Shown: positions 1-9,702 of the stretch, piece after piece | Numbering within the stretch: position 1 is the stretch's first letter | How the letters are laid out: the number at the start of each line of letters is the position of its first letter | The notes under the pieces: generated by a model | The model's input: only the letters and a program-made list of their open reading frames with translations | The model's database searches: none | What the model was told of the DNA's origin: nothing | NCBI RefSeq assembly: GCF_018131075.1 | Contig: NZ_JAFCLS010000009.1 | Location: forward strand, 62,001 to 126,000 | Length of the DNA: 64,000 nt | Direction: 5' to 3' | From: Bradyrhizobium sp. JYMT SZCCT0428 | GTDB taxonomy: Bacteria; Pseudomonadota; Alphaproteobacteria; Rhizobiales; Xanthobacteraceae | Program-made: the position numbers and the translations under genes

Positions 1-30
1 TTAAGGACAGATTCGAAGGCCGGAGGGATC

Positions 31-453
31 ATGGATATCATCAGATTGTGCGCCTGGGGCTACGCCGCCCTGCTCGGCTTCGTGATCCTGACCGGATACA
101 TCCCGGCCTTCATCGACCAGAACGACATGATCTTCGGCCTGTTCCGCCGCACCTGGTATGCCGACGGGCTGCATCTGGTTTCCGCGCTGTGGGCGCTGGC
201 GGCAGCGTTGACCTCTCGCCGCGCCTCGGAACTGTTCTTCCAATTGTTCGGCGCGTTCTACTTTGCCGACGGCTTGCTCGGCCTCTTCACCGGCTCGGGC
301 TATCTCGACTTCGGCATCCTGATCAACGGTATCCGCGACTTGCCGCTGATGACGCGGGTGTTCACCAATGCGCCGCATCTCACCCTCGGCGGTGTCGCCA
401 TCCTGATCGGCTATCTGCTGGCGCCGCGCACGCGGACCGCCGTTCATGCTTAA
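31..453 (+). CDS. Small multi-pass membrane protein, unknown function
   Basis: The product has 140 residues with hydrophobic stretches near residues 5-27, 48-62, 70-92 and 118-134, so it is probably a four-helix inner-membrane protein. No catalytic motif is visible and I do not recognise the family. The ATG is supported by a GGAGGG ribosome-binding site about 4 bases upstream. Its stop lies inside the next gene (8-base overlap), so it is the first gene of a translationally coupled three-gene operon. Membrane location is inferred from hydropathy only. Confidence 0.75.
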   Translation: MDIIRLCAWGYAALLGFVILTGYIPAFIDQNDMIFGLFRRTWYADGLHLVSALWALAAALTSRRASELFFQLFGAFYFADGLLGLFTGSGYLDFGILINGIRDLPLMTRVFTNAPHLTLGGVAILIGYLLAPRTRTAVHA

Positions 454-1546
454 ATGGCTGCGGCGCATTCTTGTCGCCATCGCGATCCTGATCGCGGTGT
501 CGGTGCTTGGGCCGCTGGCCTATATCGAGGGCACGTGCCGCCCCTCTTCGTCGGCTTCGGCGTCGCCTGCGCCGTCGGTGACGCTGCCTGCGATCAATGA
601 GCCGCGTTACCAGCGCAAGCAGAACAATACCTTCTTCACCTTTCCCGAATGGTACATCGTCTATTCGTTCGAGGATTTCGGCCGCTTCCTCGACCGCTCC
701 AGCGAAAGCCATTTCAACTATCTCGGACACATTTTCGGATTCTGGCGAAGCTTCTGCACCATCAATCAGGCGGTGCCGCCGACCGGTGAATCGCTCACCG
801 AAGTCAAAACCATGATCTATGTGATCGGCGTCAGCTACTCGATCGAGTACGCGATCAAGGGGTTTTATGAAAACACCGTCGGCCGTGTGTTCGAATGGAT
901 CCGGGGCGAGGAACGGACCCCGCAAGACCTGTACGCGCGCAAGGTGATGCAGGACTATGCGGCGTTTCTCTACACCGTTCCCTGGTTCAAATTCCCGTTC
1001 CGCGAGAAGCTCGATGGCTTGATGGCGATCTCGGCGCGGACCGATAGCCCGCTGCGAACTTGGGAACGGTTTTTTGCGCTCGGCACCGAGTACTATCTCA
1101 AGGTTGGTTATGCCGCGTTGATCCAGAAAGCGCTCGATGCCGGTGGCGATGACGAGCCGCGCGACATCATGTTCGCGGTCGCGACACTGCCGCCGGCGGT
1201 ACTGGCGAGGGAGCCGCGGATCAAGCCGATCCGCACGCTGACGCCGCAATGGCAGCTGGTGCAGACGCCGCGCTACAAGGATTTCACCGAAATCCTGCAG
1301 GGCCTGCTGGACCAGGGTTTTGCCCTCGCCGAGATCGCCGGCAACCGTGAAATCCTGATCACCGTGATCGCGCCGGATGCCGCCAAGCTCGACGTCAAGG
1401 GGACGACGGAGCTGTTTTCACTGGAGCTTGATGGCAAACCCGGCTTCCGCAGGGCCGGCCTGAAGGCTAGGATCGACCGTCTCGTCGATATCAACCGCGA
1501 CCTCAAGGCCAGGGGCGTGAGCATCGAGCATTTCTATGATTACTGA
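446..1546 (+). CDS. Membrane-anchored hypothetical protein
   Basis: The 366-residue protein begins with a positively charged end and one hydrophobic helix (residues 8-28). A Ser/Ala/Pro-rich linker (about 33-46) and a large soluble region follow. The aromatic-rich segment FFTFPEWYIVYSFEDFGRF near residue 63 stands out and may mark a conserved core. The layout suggests an N-terminally anchored periplasmic protein. No known enzymatic motif was recognised. It overlaps the genes on both sides (8 and 11 bases), which implies one transcript and coupled translation. Confidence 0.75.
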   Translation: MLKWLRRILVAIAILIAVSVLGPLAYIEGTCRPSSSASASPAPSVTLPAINEPRYQRKQNNTFFTFPEWYIVYSFEDFGRFLDRSSESHFNYLGHIFGFWRSFCTINQAVPPTGESLTEVKTMIYVIGVSYSIEYAIKGFYENTVGRVFEWIRGEERTPQDLYARKVMQDYAAFLYTVPWFKFPFREKLDGLMAISARTDSPLRTWERFFALGTEYYLKVGYAALIQKALDAGGDDEPRDIMFAVATLPPAVLAREPRIKPIRTLTPQWQLVQTPRYKDFTEILQGLLDQGFALAEIAGNREILITVIAPDAAKLDVKGTTELFSLELDGKPGFRRAGLKARIDRLVDINRDLKARGVSIEHFYDY

Positions 1547-1880
1547 AGCGACACATCATGGCAGGCTGCGGCCACTACGCCCGATCGCGGGCGCTTTCGC
1601 GCTCGTGGTGTGCGGCTGGCTTGTGGTTGTGATCGCATTGACGTTCGGATCGGCGCCGGGCAAGTCGATGGCCATCGTCGGCCCGCCGGCGCAGGCGCTG
1701 GCCATCATCGCCCAAGCCAACGGCCGCGTGCTTGCAGCGAGCAACTATGTCACCTTTGCGCGCTCCGACGATGCCGGCTTCGTCGCCCGCCTCTATGCAG
1801 CGGGTGCACTGTTGGTGCTGGACGCGGAGCAAGCCGGCGGCTGCAGCGGGCTGCCGCCCAAGCGCATCGCGCAGCTGTGA
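1536..1880 (+). CDS. Small membrane-anchored hypothetical protein
   Basis: The 114-residue protein has one strong hydrophobic segment (about residues 17-38), followed by a soluble part. The ATG lies 11 bases inside the preceding gene and is in phase with a continuous open frame. It is the last gene of the three-gene operon, because a palindromic repeat and a convergent gene follow. Family and function are not recognised. Confidence 0.6.
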   Translation: MITEATHHGRLRPLRPIAGAFALVVCGWLVVVIALTFGSAPGKSMAIVGPPAQALAIIAQANGRVLAASNYVTFARSDDAGFVARLYAAGALLVLDAEQAGGCSGLPPKRIAQL

Positions 1881-1884
1881 TCTT

Positions 1885-2024
1885 CTTACCTCGCCCCGCT
1901 TGCGGGGAGAGGTCGGATCGCCCTTGCGATCCGGGTGAGGGGGTACAGGTCTTACGATATACCGACATCGCGGATGGAGGCCCCTCACCCCAACCCTCTC
2001 CCCGCAAGAGCGGGGCGAGGGAGC
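1885..2024. repeat. Intergenic palindromic repeat
   Basis: Near-complementary arms (tacctcgccccgcttgcggg at the left, and a right arm containing cccgcaagagcggggcgagg) flank a central part rich in GATCC/GGATC-like pieces. The element fills the gap between two convergent genes. I recognise this type (ccctcacccc...ccctctcccc) as a dispersed intergenic repeat of Bradyrhizobium and related genomes. The long stem could also act as a bidirectional transcription stop. Confidence 0.75.
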
Positions 2025-2042
2025 CGTCTCAGTTCGGTCACG

Positions 2043-3641
2043 CTACGACGCATACTTCTGATACATCGTGTTCGTGAACAGCTCTGTCGGATCGTATTTC
2101 TTCTTCGCCGCGAAGAAGTCGTTGATCTGCGGATAGGACCGCTGCAACTGATCCTTTGAATAATACAGCTGGTAGGGCAGAAAGAACCGACCCTTGTGCG
2201 CGATCGTGAGATCGATCAGCTCTTCGGTCGCCTTCTTCATCCGCTTGTTGCCTTCATCATCCGTGGTCTGGTTGATGTAGAGCACCAGCGAGAATGCCGG
2301 CTCCGGCGAATAGGTCAGGAAGTTGTCTTCCTGATGCACGATGCGCACCGAGGCATTCAGCAAATTGGTCTTGTTGCCGGTCAGCACCTTGCGCATGCCA
2401 TCGACAAAGGAGACGAACTGGCTGCGCGGGATGAAATATTCATGCAGGATGTCGGTGTCGTTGGGCAGCGCGTTGCGCAAATACGGCACGGAATCGTGCA
2501 TCGGATCGTTGCGGTTGACGAGACACGCTTCCGCCGAGCCGATCGCCTGCGCCCGCGTCACGGTGCAGGTTTCCATCCGGTGCTCGATGTGCTTCTCGGA
2601 CAGCCACTTCATTTCTTGGAACAGTGGTCCCTGCTTGGACAGGTTGATCGTCAGCCGTCGCAGCTTGGTGCCCGAGACCTCGCCAAGCGGTTCGCGCTTG
2701 AAATCCGATCCGTCGACCTTGGTGTAGGTATAGAGCAGCAATTCCCTGAGGAAGCTGCTCGGCGCGGTCGAGAGGTGGCCGTACATCAGGCCGATATTGG
2801 TATCCTTCTCGATCTCCTTGGTGAACAGCCCCGGAAACTCCTTGTAGTCCATGATGCGGCGTCCGGTCTGGTAGACCAGGTTGTCGGCGATATCGAGCTC
2901 GGCCTCTACGATCACGCCGAACAGGCCGTAGCCGCCGACCACGAGGTTGAACAACTCCTTGTTCTCGGTTTCCGACACCGTGCGCAGCGACCCGTCCGCC
3001 AGCATCACGCGCATCGACTTGATCGATTTGCGGAGCGCGCCGGCCTGATGGTCCATGCCGTGGGCGTTGACCGAGATCGAACCGCCGACGCTGAAAATAT
3101 CGGTCGACTGCATGGCACGCACCGCAAACCGCGGGTGCAGCAGGTTCTGGATGTCGTGCCAGGTCGCGCCCGGCTGCACGGTGATGGATCGCCGGCTCTC
3201 GTTGAGGACGACCTTGTTGAAGCCGCGCATATCGAGCACGATGCCGCCCTTGCGGAACGCCTGCCCGCCCATGCTGTGGCGGACGCCGGCGGTCGTGACC
3301 GAGAGCTTGTTGTCGCGCGCGAACGTCAGCGTTTTCGCTATGTCGTCGACGCTGCGCACCTCGACCACGCCGTAGATTTCGGTCTTGTTGAGACAGCTGG
3401 CATCATTGATGCTGCCGCCGAGCTGCGACCATTTTACGTCTTTCAGCGGCGCGATCGCTTTGATCCGCTCCAGATCGATTTTTGCCTGCTCGCCACCCCC
3501 CACCGCCGGTCCGCAATCCTTTTCGCCGCTGGGATCGGCGGCAAGCGCCTGCAGTTTGCGGTAGCCGTAAACGCCAAACAGCACCACGACCACCGCGGCG
3601 ACGGACGCCCCGGTTTTGAACTTCTGTGAAAATTTCCGCAT
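2043..3641 (-). CDS. Membrane-anchored FAD-binding oxidase (PCMH/VAO family)
   Basis: The 532-residue flavoprotein has an N-terminal signal anchor (about residues 12-28) and then a PCMH-type FAD-binding domain from about residue 85. TAGVRHSMGGQAF matches the position where family members attach FAD to histidine, and FSVGGSISVNAHGMDH is the typical pyrophosphate-binding region. The C-terminal half resembles substrate domains of aldonolactone or sugar oxidases, but the substrate cannot be read from sequence. The enzyme probably acts at the periplasmic face. It is transcribed alone and divergently from the amidohydrolase at 4116. Confidence 0.85.
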   Translation of the reverse strand: MRKFSQKFKTGASVAAVVVVLFGVYGYRKLQALAADPSGEKDCGPAVGGGEQAKIDLERIKAIAPLKDVKWSQLGGSINDASCLNKTEIYGVVEVRSVDDIAKTLTFARDNKLSVTTAGVRHSMGGQAFRKGGIVLDMRGFNKVVLNESRRSITVQPGATWHDIQNLLHPRFAVRAMQSTDIFSVGGSISVNAHGMDHQAGALRKSIKSMRVMLADGSLRTVSETENKELFNLVVGGYGLFGVIVEAELDIADNLVYQTGRRIMDYKEFPGLFTKEIEKDTNIGLMYGHLSTAPSSFLRELLLYTYTKVDGSDFKREPLGEVSGTKLRRLTINLSKQGPLFQEMKWLSEKHIEHRMETCTVTRAQAIGSAEACLVNRNDPMHDSVPYLRNALPNDTDILHEYFIPRSQFVSFVDGMRKVLTGNKTNLLNASVRIVHQEDNFLTYSPEPAFSLVLYINQTTDDEGNKRMKKATEELIDLTIAHKGRFFLPYQLYYSKDQLQRSYPQINDFFAAKKKYDPTELFTNTMYQKYAS

Positions 3642-4115
3642 GAATTGATTCCAAGTGATGTCCGATAGTCCCGGCAGGTGGATAATTAGTCAAATGGCGG
3701 AGCTTATGGTTCGATAAGGTGCTGATCTTACCGAACGATAATCCCGGATATTCGGATGAAGAACTGCCGCAATTCATCGAATGGGCCTCCGGCTCCGAGG
3801 AGGGCAAAACGAGCCGCAATTTGGCGAAGCATCAGGCGTAGCTTGCCGCACTGCCCTGCCCGGTTCTGCGTCTCGACGGATCGCGGGGGCTGCCAGAGCT
3901 TGTCGGAGAAGTGCGCCACGCGATTGGCGGCCATATCAATCCCACGTAGCAAACGCCCTTCCCGCAACGCGCGCAGCTCTATAGTCTCCCGCGCACGACC
4001 GCGGCTGATAACGCCCGGCGCAAGAATGGGGAAGCGCTTCCGCAGAGATCGACCGGCCACGCGCCCGGTCGAGATGCGAACAATCAACGACATCAAACGC
4101 ACAGGGAGAACGCCA
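3642..4115. other. Divergent intergenic region, no gene seen
   Basis: These 474 bases separate a minus-strand oxidase from a plus-strand amidohydrolase and should hold both promoters. Open frames exist on both strands but give arginine-rich, featureless translations with no good ribosome-binding site. The plus-strand frame of the amidohydrolase stays open upstream of its ATG, but that extension has no domain character. No convincing hairpin, repeat or promoter consensus was found. Confidence 0.6.
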
Positions 4116-5081
4116 ATGTTGACGCGACGCAGTATGATGCTTGCCTCGATCGCCGCCGGAGTGACCATGAACAGCCGAACCGTCCTTGCCAAGGCAGCCC
4201 AACCGGCAACGCCGGTGAATTTCGACATTCCTGCTGGCGCCTGCGACTGCCACACCCACATCCACCCGGACCCCGCGAAATTCCCGTTCTTCGCCGGCCG
4301 CGTCTACACGCCGGAACTGGCCTCGCCGGAAGAGATGACCGCCTTGCACAAGGCGATCAAGATGGAACGCGTGGTGATCGTGACACCGAGCATCTACGGG
4401 CCCGACAACTCCGCCACCCTGTTCGGCATGGCCGCCCGCGGCGCGACCGCGCGCGGTGTCGCCGTGATCGACGACAAGACGTCGGAAGCCGATCTCGACG
4501 CCATGGGCAAGGCCGGCATCCGCGGCATCCGGCTCAACCTCGCCACCGGCGGCGTCAATGATCCCACCGTCGGCCGGCCGCGGTTCTCCGCCGCCGTCGA
4601 GCGCATCAAGGCGCGCGGCTGGCATGTGCAGCTGTTCACGAGCCTGCCCATGATTACCGCGATCAAGGACCTTGTCCTGGCGTCGCCGGTGCCTGTGGTG
4701 TTCGACCATTTCGGCGGCGCGCAGGCTGCGCTCGGCGTCGGCCAGCCCGGCTTTGCCGATCTGGTGGAGCTGGTGAAGTCAGGCAAGGCCCATGTGAAGA
4801 TCTCCGGCGCCTACCGCGCCTCGAAGGTCGGCCCCGACTATGCCGATTGCACCCCGCTGGCGCAGGCGCTGATCGCAGCCAATGCCGACCGCATCGTCTG
4901 GGGCACCGACTGGCCGCATCCGGATTCGGTGACGCCTGCCGGCAAGCAGATCAGCGACGTGACGCCGCTGTTCCAGATCGACGATGGACAGCTGCTCAAC
5001 CAGCTGCCGGTGTGGACGCCGGATGCCGCCGTGCGCAAGAAGATCCTGGTCGACAATCCAGCGCGGCTGTACGGGTTCTAA
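4116..5081 (+). CDS. Tat-exported amidohydrolase (COG3618, PDC-hydrolase-like)
   Basis: The 321-residue TIM-barrel amidohydrolase has the metal-binding motif CDCHTHIHPDP near residue 42 and the C-terminal active-site stretch IVWGTDWPHPDS. Both are typical of the 2-pyrone-4,6-dicarboxylate lactonase/COG3618 group. The N-terminus MLTRRSMMLASIAAG carries twin arginines before a hydrophobic run ending in VLAKA, so Tat export is likely. I chose this ATG because it begins the signal peptide and follows AGGGAGA; the frame is open further upstream but without conserved content. It probably hydrolyses a lactone or cyclic ester; the substrate is unknown. Confidence 0.85.
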   Translation: MLTRRSMMLASIAAGVTMNSRTVLAKAAQPATPVNFDIPAGACDCHTHIHPDPAKFPFFAGRVYTPELASPEEMTALHKAIKMERVVIVTPSIYGPDNSATLFGMAARGATARGVAVIDDKTSEADLDAMGKAGIRGIRLNLATGGVNDPTVGRPRFSAAVERIKARGWHVQLFTSLPMITAIKDLVLASPVPVVFDHFGGAQAALGVGQPGFADLVELVKSGKAHVKISGAYRASKVGPDYADCTPLAQALIAANADRIVWGTDWPHPDSVTPAGKQISDVTPLFQIDDGQLLNQLPVWTPDAAVRKKILVDNPARLYGF

Positions 5082-5097
5082 GATCAGTTTCCCGGAG

Positions 5098-5134
5098 ACC
5101 GCCGCCCGCTCCGTTTGCCGGAGCGGGTTGCGGT
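5098..5134. terminator. Hairpin between convergent genes
   Basis: The inner stem cccgctccg/cggagcggg (5105-5113 and 5119-5127) has a five-base loop and an outer accgc/gcggt pairing. It lies in the 80-base gap between the convergent amidohydrolase and cusA-like gene, so it probably ends both transcripts. There is no strong T-run on either side, so its terminator role is inferred from position and stability. Confidence 0.5.
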
Positions 5135-5161
5135 TCCAAATCCCGCAACCACTCGCTCCCC

Positions 5162-8100
5162 TCAACGCGCCCGGCGCGAGAACACCGAGATCAGCACCGG
5201 CAGCGTGATCAGGATGACGATCGGCGCCAACATCATGCCGGTGACGACCACCACCGCCAGCGGCTTTTGCACTTGTGAGCCGATCCCCGCCGACAGCGCC
5301 GCCGGCAGCAAGCCGACGCCGGCGACGACGCAGGTCATCAGCACCGGCCGCAATTGCAGTTCGCCGGTGCGGATCACGGCACGCATTCGCTCATAACCTT
5401 CATCGATCAATTGATTGTACTGCGACAGGATGATGATGCCGTCCATCACGGCGATGCCGAACAGTGCGATGAAGCCGATCGCCGCCGATACGCTGAACGG
5501 AATCCCCGAGATCAATAGCCCGAGCACGCCGCCGAAGATCGCCATCGGGATCACGCTCATCGCCAATAACGTGTCGACCATCGAACCGAAATTGAAGAAC
5601 AGCAGCACCGCGATCAGCGCCAGGCTGATCGGCACCACGATCGACAGCCGCTTGATGGCGTCCTGCAGATTGCCGAATTCGCCGACCCACTCGACCCGCG
5701 ATCCCGGCGGCAGCTGGACCCGGCTTGCGACCTTGTCCTGCGCTTCCTGGATCGCGCTGCCGAGATCGCGCTCGCGGACCGAGAACTTGATCGGCAGATA
5801 GCGCTCCTGCCCTTCGCGGTAGATATAGGCGGCGCCCGAGATCAGATTGATCGAAGCGACCTCGCTGAGCGGGATCTGCGTGATCGCACCGCCCGGTCCG
5901 GCGACACCGATCCGCAAATTGTGGATCGCCTCGGCACTCTTGCGATATTCCGGCGCGAGACGAACGATGATCGGGAAATGCCGGTCGCTGCCGGGTTCAT
6001 AGATGTCGCCGGCGGTGTCGCCACCGACCGCGACCTTGATGGTGGCGTTGATATCGCCCGGCGACAGGCCGTAGCGCGCCGCCTTTGCGCGATCGATATC
6101 GATCTGGACAGTGGGCTGGCCGAGCGAGGTGAATACCGCGAGATCCGTTACGCCCTGCACGGTGGCGAGGACGGATTTGATCTTGTTGGCAGTGTCGGTC
6201 AGCGCCTGCAGATCGTTGCCGTATAGTTTGATCGAGTTCTCGCCCTTGACGCCGGAGACCGCCTCCGAGACGTTGTCCTGCAGATATTGCGAGAAGTTGA
6301 ATTCGACGCCGGGGAATTTTTCCTGCAACTGCGCGAGCAATTGCGCGGTCAGTTCGTCCTTGTCATGGGTATTGGGCCATTCGCTGGCCGGCTTCAGTGG
6401 CGCGAAGAATTCGGCATTGAACAGGCCCGCGGCGTCGGTGCCGTCGTCGGGGCGGCCGTGCTGCGACACCACCGATTCCACTTCGGGGCGGCTGCGGATC
6501 AGCCTCCGCATCTCGTTGACGTAGGTATTGCCTTCCTGCAGCGAGATGGTCGGCGGCAGCGTGGCTCTGATCCAAAGATTGCCCTCTTCCAGCTTGGGCA
6601 GAAATTCCAGCCCGAGCAGCCGCGCGAACACGATGGTCGTGATCACGAGGACCGCAGCTCCGGCCATCACGATTCTGCGGTTGGCGACCGCCCAATTCAG
6701 TACCGGCAGATAGAGCCGGTCGAGCTGCCGCATGATCCAGGTTTCGGTGTGCTCCATATGCGAAGGCAGGATGATGGCGCTGAGCGCCGGCGTGACGGTG
6801 AAGGTCGCCAGCAAGCCGCCCGCTAGCGCGTAGGCATAGGTCCGCGCCATCGGCCCGAAGATGTTACCTTCGACGCCGCTCAGCGTGAACAGCGGCAGGA
6901 AGGCGGCGATGATGATGGCGGCGGCGAAGAAGATCGAGCGCGACACGTCGGCGGAAGCGGAGAGGATGGCGTGGCTCTTCATCCCCATCGTGGTGTCGAA
7001 GGAGATCTGGCTGCGCTCGGCCTCCGACAACGCCGCGGTCTGCGACAGCCGGCGGAAGATCGCTTCCACCATGATCACGGTGGCATCGACGATCAGCCCG
7101 AAGTCGATCGCACCGACCGAGAGCAGATTGGCGGATTCGCCGCGCAGCACCAGGATGATGACGGCGAAGAACAGTGCGAACGGGATCGTTGCCCCGACGA
7201 TCAGCGCGCTTCGGAGATCGCCGAGGAACAGCCATTGCAGCAGCACGATCAGGATGATCCCGACCACCATGTTGTGCAGCACGGTGTGGGTGGTGATGTC
7301 GATCAGGTCCTTGCGGTCGTAGATCCGTTCGATCTTGACGCCCGGCGGCAGGATGCTGGAATTGTTGATGGAAGCGACCAGCTGCTCGACGCGGGTGATG
7401 GTTGGCGCACTCTGCTCGCCGCGCCGCATCAGCACGATGCCCTGAACGATGTCGTCGTCCTGGTCGAGCCCGGCGATGCCGAGCCGCGGCTTCTCGCCGA
7501 TGGTGACATGCGCGATGTCGCTGACCAGCACCGGATTGCCGCCCGATTGCGACACCATGGTGTTGTTGAGGTCGTCGATCGAGCGGATCAGTCCGACGCC
7601 GCGCACCACGGCGGATTGCGCGCCGATATTGACGGTGTTGCCGCCGACATTGATGTTGGCGTTGCTGACGGCCTGCAGCACCTGCGGCAGCGTCAGGCCG
7701 TTGGCGACCAGCTTGTTGAAATCGACCTGCAGCTCATAGGTCTTGGTCTTGCCGCCCCAGCCGGTGACGTCGATCACGCCGGGCACGGCGCGGAAGCGGC
7801 GCTGCAACACCCAGTCCTGCAGCGTCTTCAGGTCGAGCACGCTGTAGTTCGGCGGGCCCTTCAGCCGGTAGCGATAGATTTCGCCGATCGGGCTGAGCGG
7901 CGAAATGCCGGGCTGCACGTTGCCCGGCAACGGCGCGAGTTGTGACAGCCGGTTCAATACCTGCTGCAGCGCCTCGTCATAGGTGTAGTCGAAGGAGAAC
8001 TGCAGTTTGACGTCGGACAGGCCGTATAGCGAAATGGTGCGGATGGTGCGCAGGTTCTTGATGCCGGCGACCTGGGTCTCGATGGGGATCGTGATGTAGC

Positions 8101-8284
8101 GCTCGATCTCCTCCGACGACAGGCCCGGACTTTGCGTCACGATGTCGACCATCGGCGGAGTCGGGTCGGGATAGGCCTCGATGTTGAGCTGCTTGAACGC
8201 GATCAGGCCGCCGACCATCACCGCGACGAACATGCCGACCATCAAATAGCGGCGGCTGACGGCAAGGGCGACGAGGCGATCCAT
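5162..8284 (-). CDS. CusA/CzcA-family heavy-metal efflux RND pump
   Basis: The 1040-residue inner-membrane proton antiporter has the normal family length. The N-terminal helix is followed by NIEAYPDPTPPMVDI, typical of CzcA/CusA proteins, and the fourth-helix signature DFGLIVDATVIMVEAIFRR keeps the Asp, Asp and Glu of the heavy-metal (HME) subclass. Two sets of membrane helices and two large periplasmic loops are evident. It forms a two-gene operon with the adaptor 34 bases upstream; no outer-membrane channel gene is adjacent, so a partner must be encoded elsewhere. The metal or other substrate cannot be assigned. Confidence 0.9.
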   Translation of the reverse strand: MDRLVALAVSRRYLMVGMFVAVMVGGLIAFKQLNIEAYPDPTPPMVDIVTQSPGLSSEEIERYITIPIETQVAGIKNLRTIRTISLYGLSDVKLQFSFDYTYDEALQQVLNRLSQLAPLPGNVQPGISPLSPIGEIYRYRLKGPPNYSVLDLKTLQDWVLQRRFRAVPGVIDVTGWGGKTKTYELQVDFNKLVANGLTLPQVLQAVSNANINVGGNTVNIGAQSAVVRGVGLIRSIDDLNNTMVSQSGGNPVLVSDIAHVTIGEKPRLGIAGLDQDDDIVQGIVLMRRGEQSAPTITRVEQLVASINNSSILPPGVKIERIYDRKDLIDITTHTVLHNMVVGIILIVLLQWLFLGDLRSALIVGATIPFALFFAVIILVLRGESANLLSVGAIDFGLIVDATVIMVEAIFRRLSQTAALSEAERSQISFDTTMGMKSHAILSASADVSRSIFFAAAIIIAAFLPLFTLSGVEGNIFGPMARTYAYALAGGLLATFTVTPALSAIILPSHMEHTETWIMRQLDRLYLPVLNWAVANRRIVMAGAAVLVITTIVFARLLGLEFLPKLEEGNLWIRATLPPTISLQEGNTYVNEMRRLIRSRPEVESVVSQHGRPDDGTDAAGLFNAEFFAPLKPASEWPNTHDKDELTAQLLAQLQEKFPGVEFNFSQYLQDNVSEAVSGVKGENSIKLYGNDLQALTDTANKIKSVLATVQGVTDLAVFTSLGQPTVQIDIDRAKAARYGLSPGDINATIKVAVGGDTAGDIYEPGSDRHFPIIVRLAPEYRKSAEAIHNLRIGVAGPGGAITQIPLSEVASINLISGAAYIYREGQERYLPIKFSVRERDLGSAIQEAQDKVASRVQLPPGSRVEWVGEFGNLQDAIKRLSIVVPISLALIAVLLFFNFGSMVDTLLAMSVIPMAIFGGVLGLLISGIPFSVSAAIGFIALFGIAVMDGIIILSQYNQLIDEGYERMRAVIRTGELQLRPVLMTCVVAGVGLLPAALSAGIGSQVQKPLAVVVVTGMMLAPIVILITLPVLISVFSRRAR

Positions 8285-8318
8285 TCAGATCGAAGCTTTC
8301 AGTGAGTAGAGCGGGAGA

Positions 8319-9566
8319 TCAGCTGCCGGACGCGGCCCGGTCGATGAACAGCGCGCCCTTTGTCACGATCAGCTCGCCGGGCTTCAGATTGCCGACCACC
8401 TCGACGAGATCGCCATTGGCGAGGCCCGCCTTGATCTGGCGGAGTTCAATCGTGTGGTCGTCATGCACGACCCAGATCCGGACCTGGTCCCCCTCGTAGA
8501 TCAACGCCGTCTTCGGCACCCCGACCGCCGGATGATCGCTGGCCGAGTAGATCGTCACATTGGCGAACATTTCCGGCTTGAGCACGCCGTTGGTGTTGTC
8601 GACGGTGGCGCGGACCAGGAGCCGGCGCGTCGCCGGATCGATCGCGGTGGAAACGTAATTGACGCGCGCCGACAGCGCCTGGTTCGGCAGCGCCAGCACG
8701 TTGAACGCGACGTCCTGCCCGACCGCTACATTGGCGGCGTCGGTCTCGCGCACGAAGGCGACCATCCAGACGGTAGAGAGATCGCCGATGACATAGACCG
8801 GATCGCTGGCGCCGGAGTTCACATACTGGCCGGGGCCGATCTTGCGCTGGACCACGGTGCCGGCGATCGGCGCGAAGATGGTGGTTTCCGGATTGATGCG
8901 GCCCTTTTCCTGGAAGGTCGCGATGTCCTCGTCGGTGAGGCCGAGAATCCGCAGCTTGTTGCGCGCCGCTTCCATCGCCGTCTGCGAGGAGCGCATGTCG
9001 TTCTGCGCCTGGATCAGCGTCGCCTGGCTCTGCTGATAGTCCTTGAGCGGAACGGCCTTGCCTTCGAACAGATCCTTGGCGCGCTGGCCCTGCAGTTGCG
9101 CCAGGTCGAGCGCGGACTTTGCCTTGTTCATGGCGGTCATGGCGCCGATGAAATCGTTCTGCGCCTGAACGTTGTCGGCAGCCTCGATCACGAACAGCGG
9201 CTGACCCTTGACGACATTATCGCCGGGCCGGACCAGAAGCCGGGTGACCCTGCCGGCATAGGGCGAGAACACCGGGGTCGAGCGATCTTCATCGATCGCG
9301 ATCTTGCCTTCGGTGACGTGCTCGGCACGGAAGCCACGCGTGGCAACGGGCTGGATGGTCAGGCTGGCCCATTCGGCCGGCGACAGCTTGTAGCGCTGCT
9401 GTCCTCCCTTGCGGGACTGACTGGACACCTCGGAATGCTTGGGCTGGGTTGCGCTGAACTGCGCGAAGCCATAGACGCCCGCGCCTGCAAGCGCGAGCAA
9501 GGCAATGAACACCGCCGGTCGCCGTCGAGCAAGTAGTTGAATTTGCTTAATTAATCCATTACGCAT
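8319..9566 (-). CDS. RND efflux periplasmic adaptor (membrane fusion protein)
   Basis: The 415-residue HlyD/CusB-like adaptor has an N-terminal hydrophobic anchor (about residues 18-36). A lipoyl/barrel-sandwich half follows (VTRLLVRPGDNVVKGQPLF), then an alpha-helical hairpin rich in Ala/Gln/Lys, the second lipoyl half (TIFAPIAGTVVQRKIGPGQ) and beta-barrel/membrane-proximal domains. It links the downstream RND pump to an outer-membrane channel. It is the first gene of the operon; its minus-strand promoter should lie in the 136 bases before 9703. Confidence 0.9.
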   Translation of the reverse strand: MRNGLIKQIQLLARRRPAVFIALLALAGAGVYGFAQFSATQPKHSEVSSQSRKGGQQRYKLSPAEWASLTIQPVATRGFRAEHVTEGKIAIDEDRSTPVFSPYAGRVTRLLVRPGDNVVKGQPLFVIEAADNVQAQNDFIGAMTAMNKAKSALDLAQLQGQRAKDLFEGKAVPLKDYQQSQATLIQAQNDMRSSQTAMEAARNKLRILGLTDEDIATFQEKGRINPETTIFAPIAGTVVQRKIGPGQYVNSGASDPVYVIGDLSTVWMVAFVRETDAANVAVGQDVAFNVLALPNQALSARVNYVSTAIDPATRRLLVRATVDNTNGVLKPEMFANVTIYSASDHPAVGVPKTALIYEGDQVRIWVVHDDHTIELRQIKAGLANGDLVEVVGNLKPGELIVTKGALFIDRAASGS

Positions 9567-9702
9567 GCGGTCTGTTCAACTCAGCAATGGCGACAATTTG
9601 CCTCACCCGCTAATAGTGCCTAATCGGAGTTCCAAACAAGCTAAAAAACGAGCACGGCCGTTAATTTTTGGAGAGGTCTTCCTGAACGGCGGCTGAAAAT
9701 AT

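Noticed and set aside
2196..3629. Open frame of 477 codons on the plus strand opposite the FAD oxidase
   Set aside because: It is the complement of a well-supported gene, rich in Arg/His/Asp with no domain; typical high-GC antisense frame.
3728..4261. Possible minus-strand gene in the gap before the amidohydrolase
   Set aside because: Overlaps the signal peptide of the amidohydrolase, lacks a ribosome-binding site and looks compositionally random.
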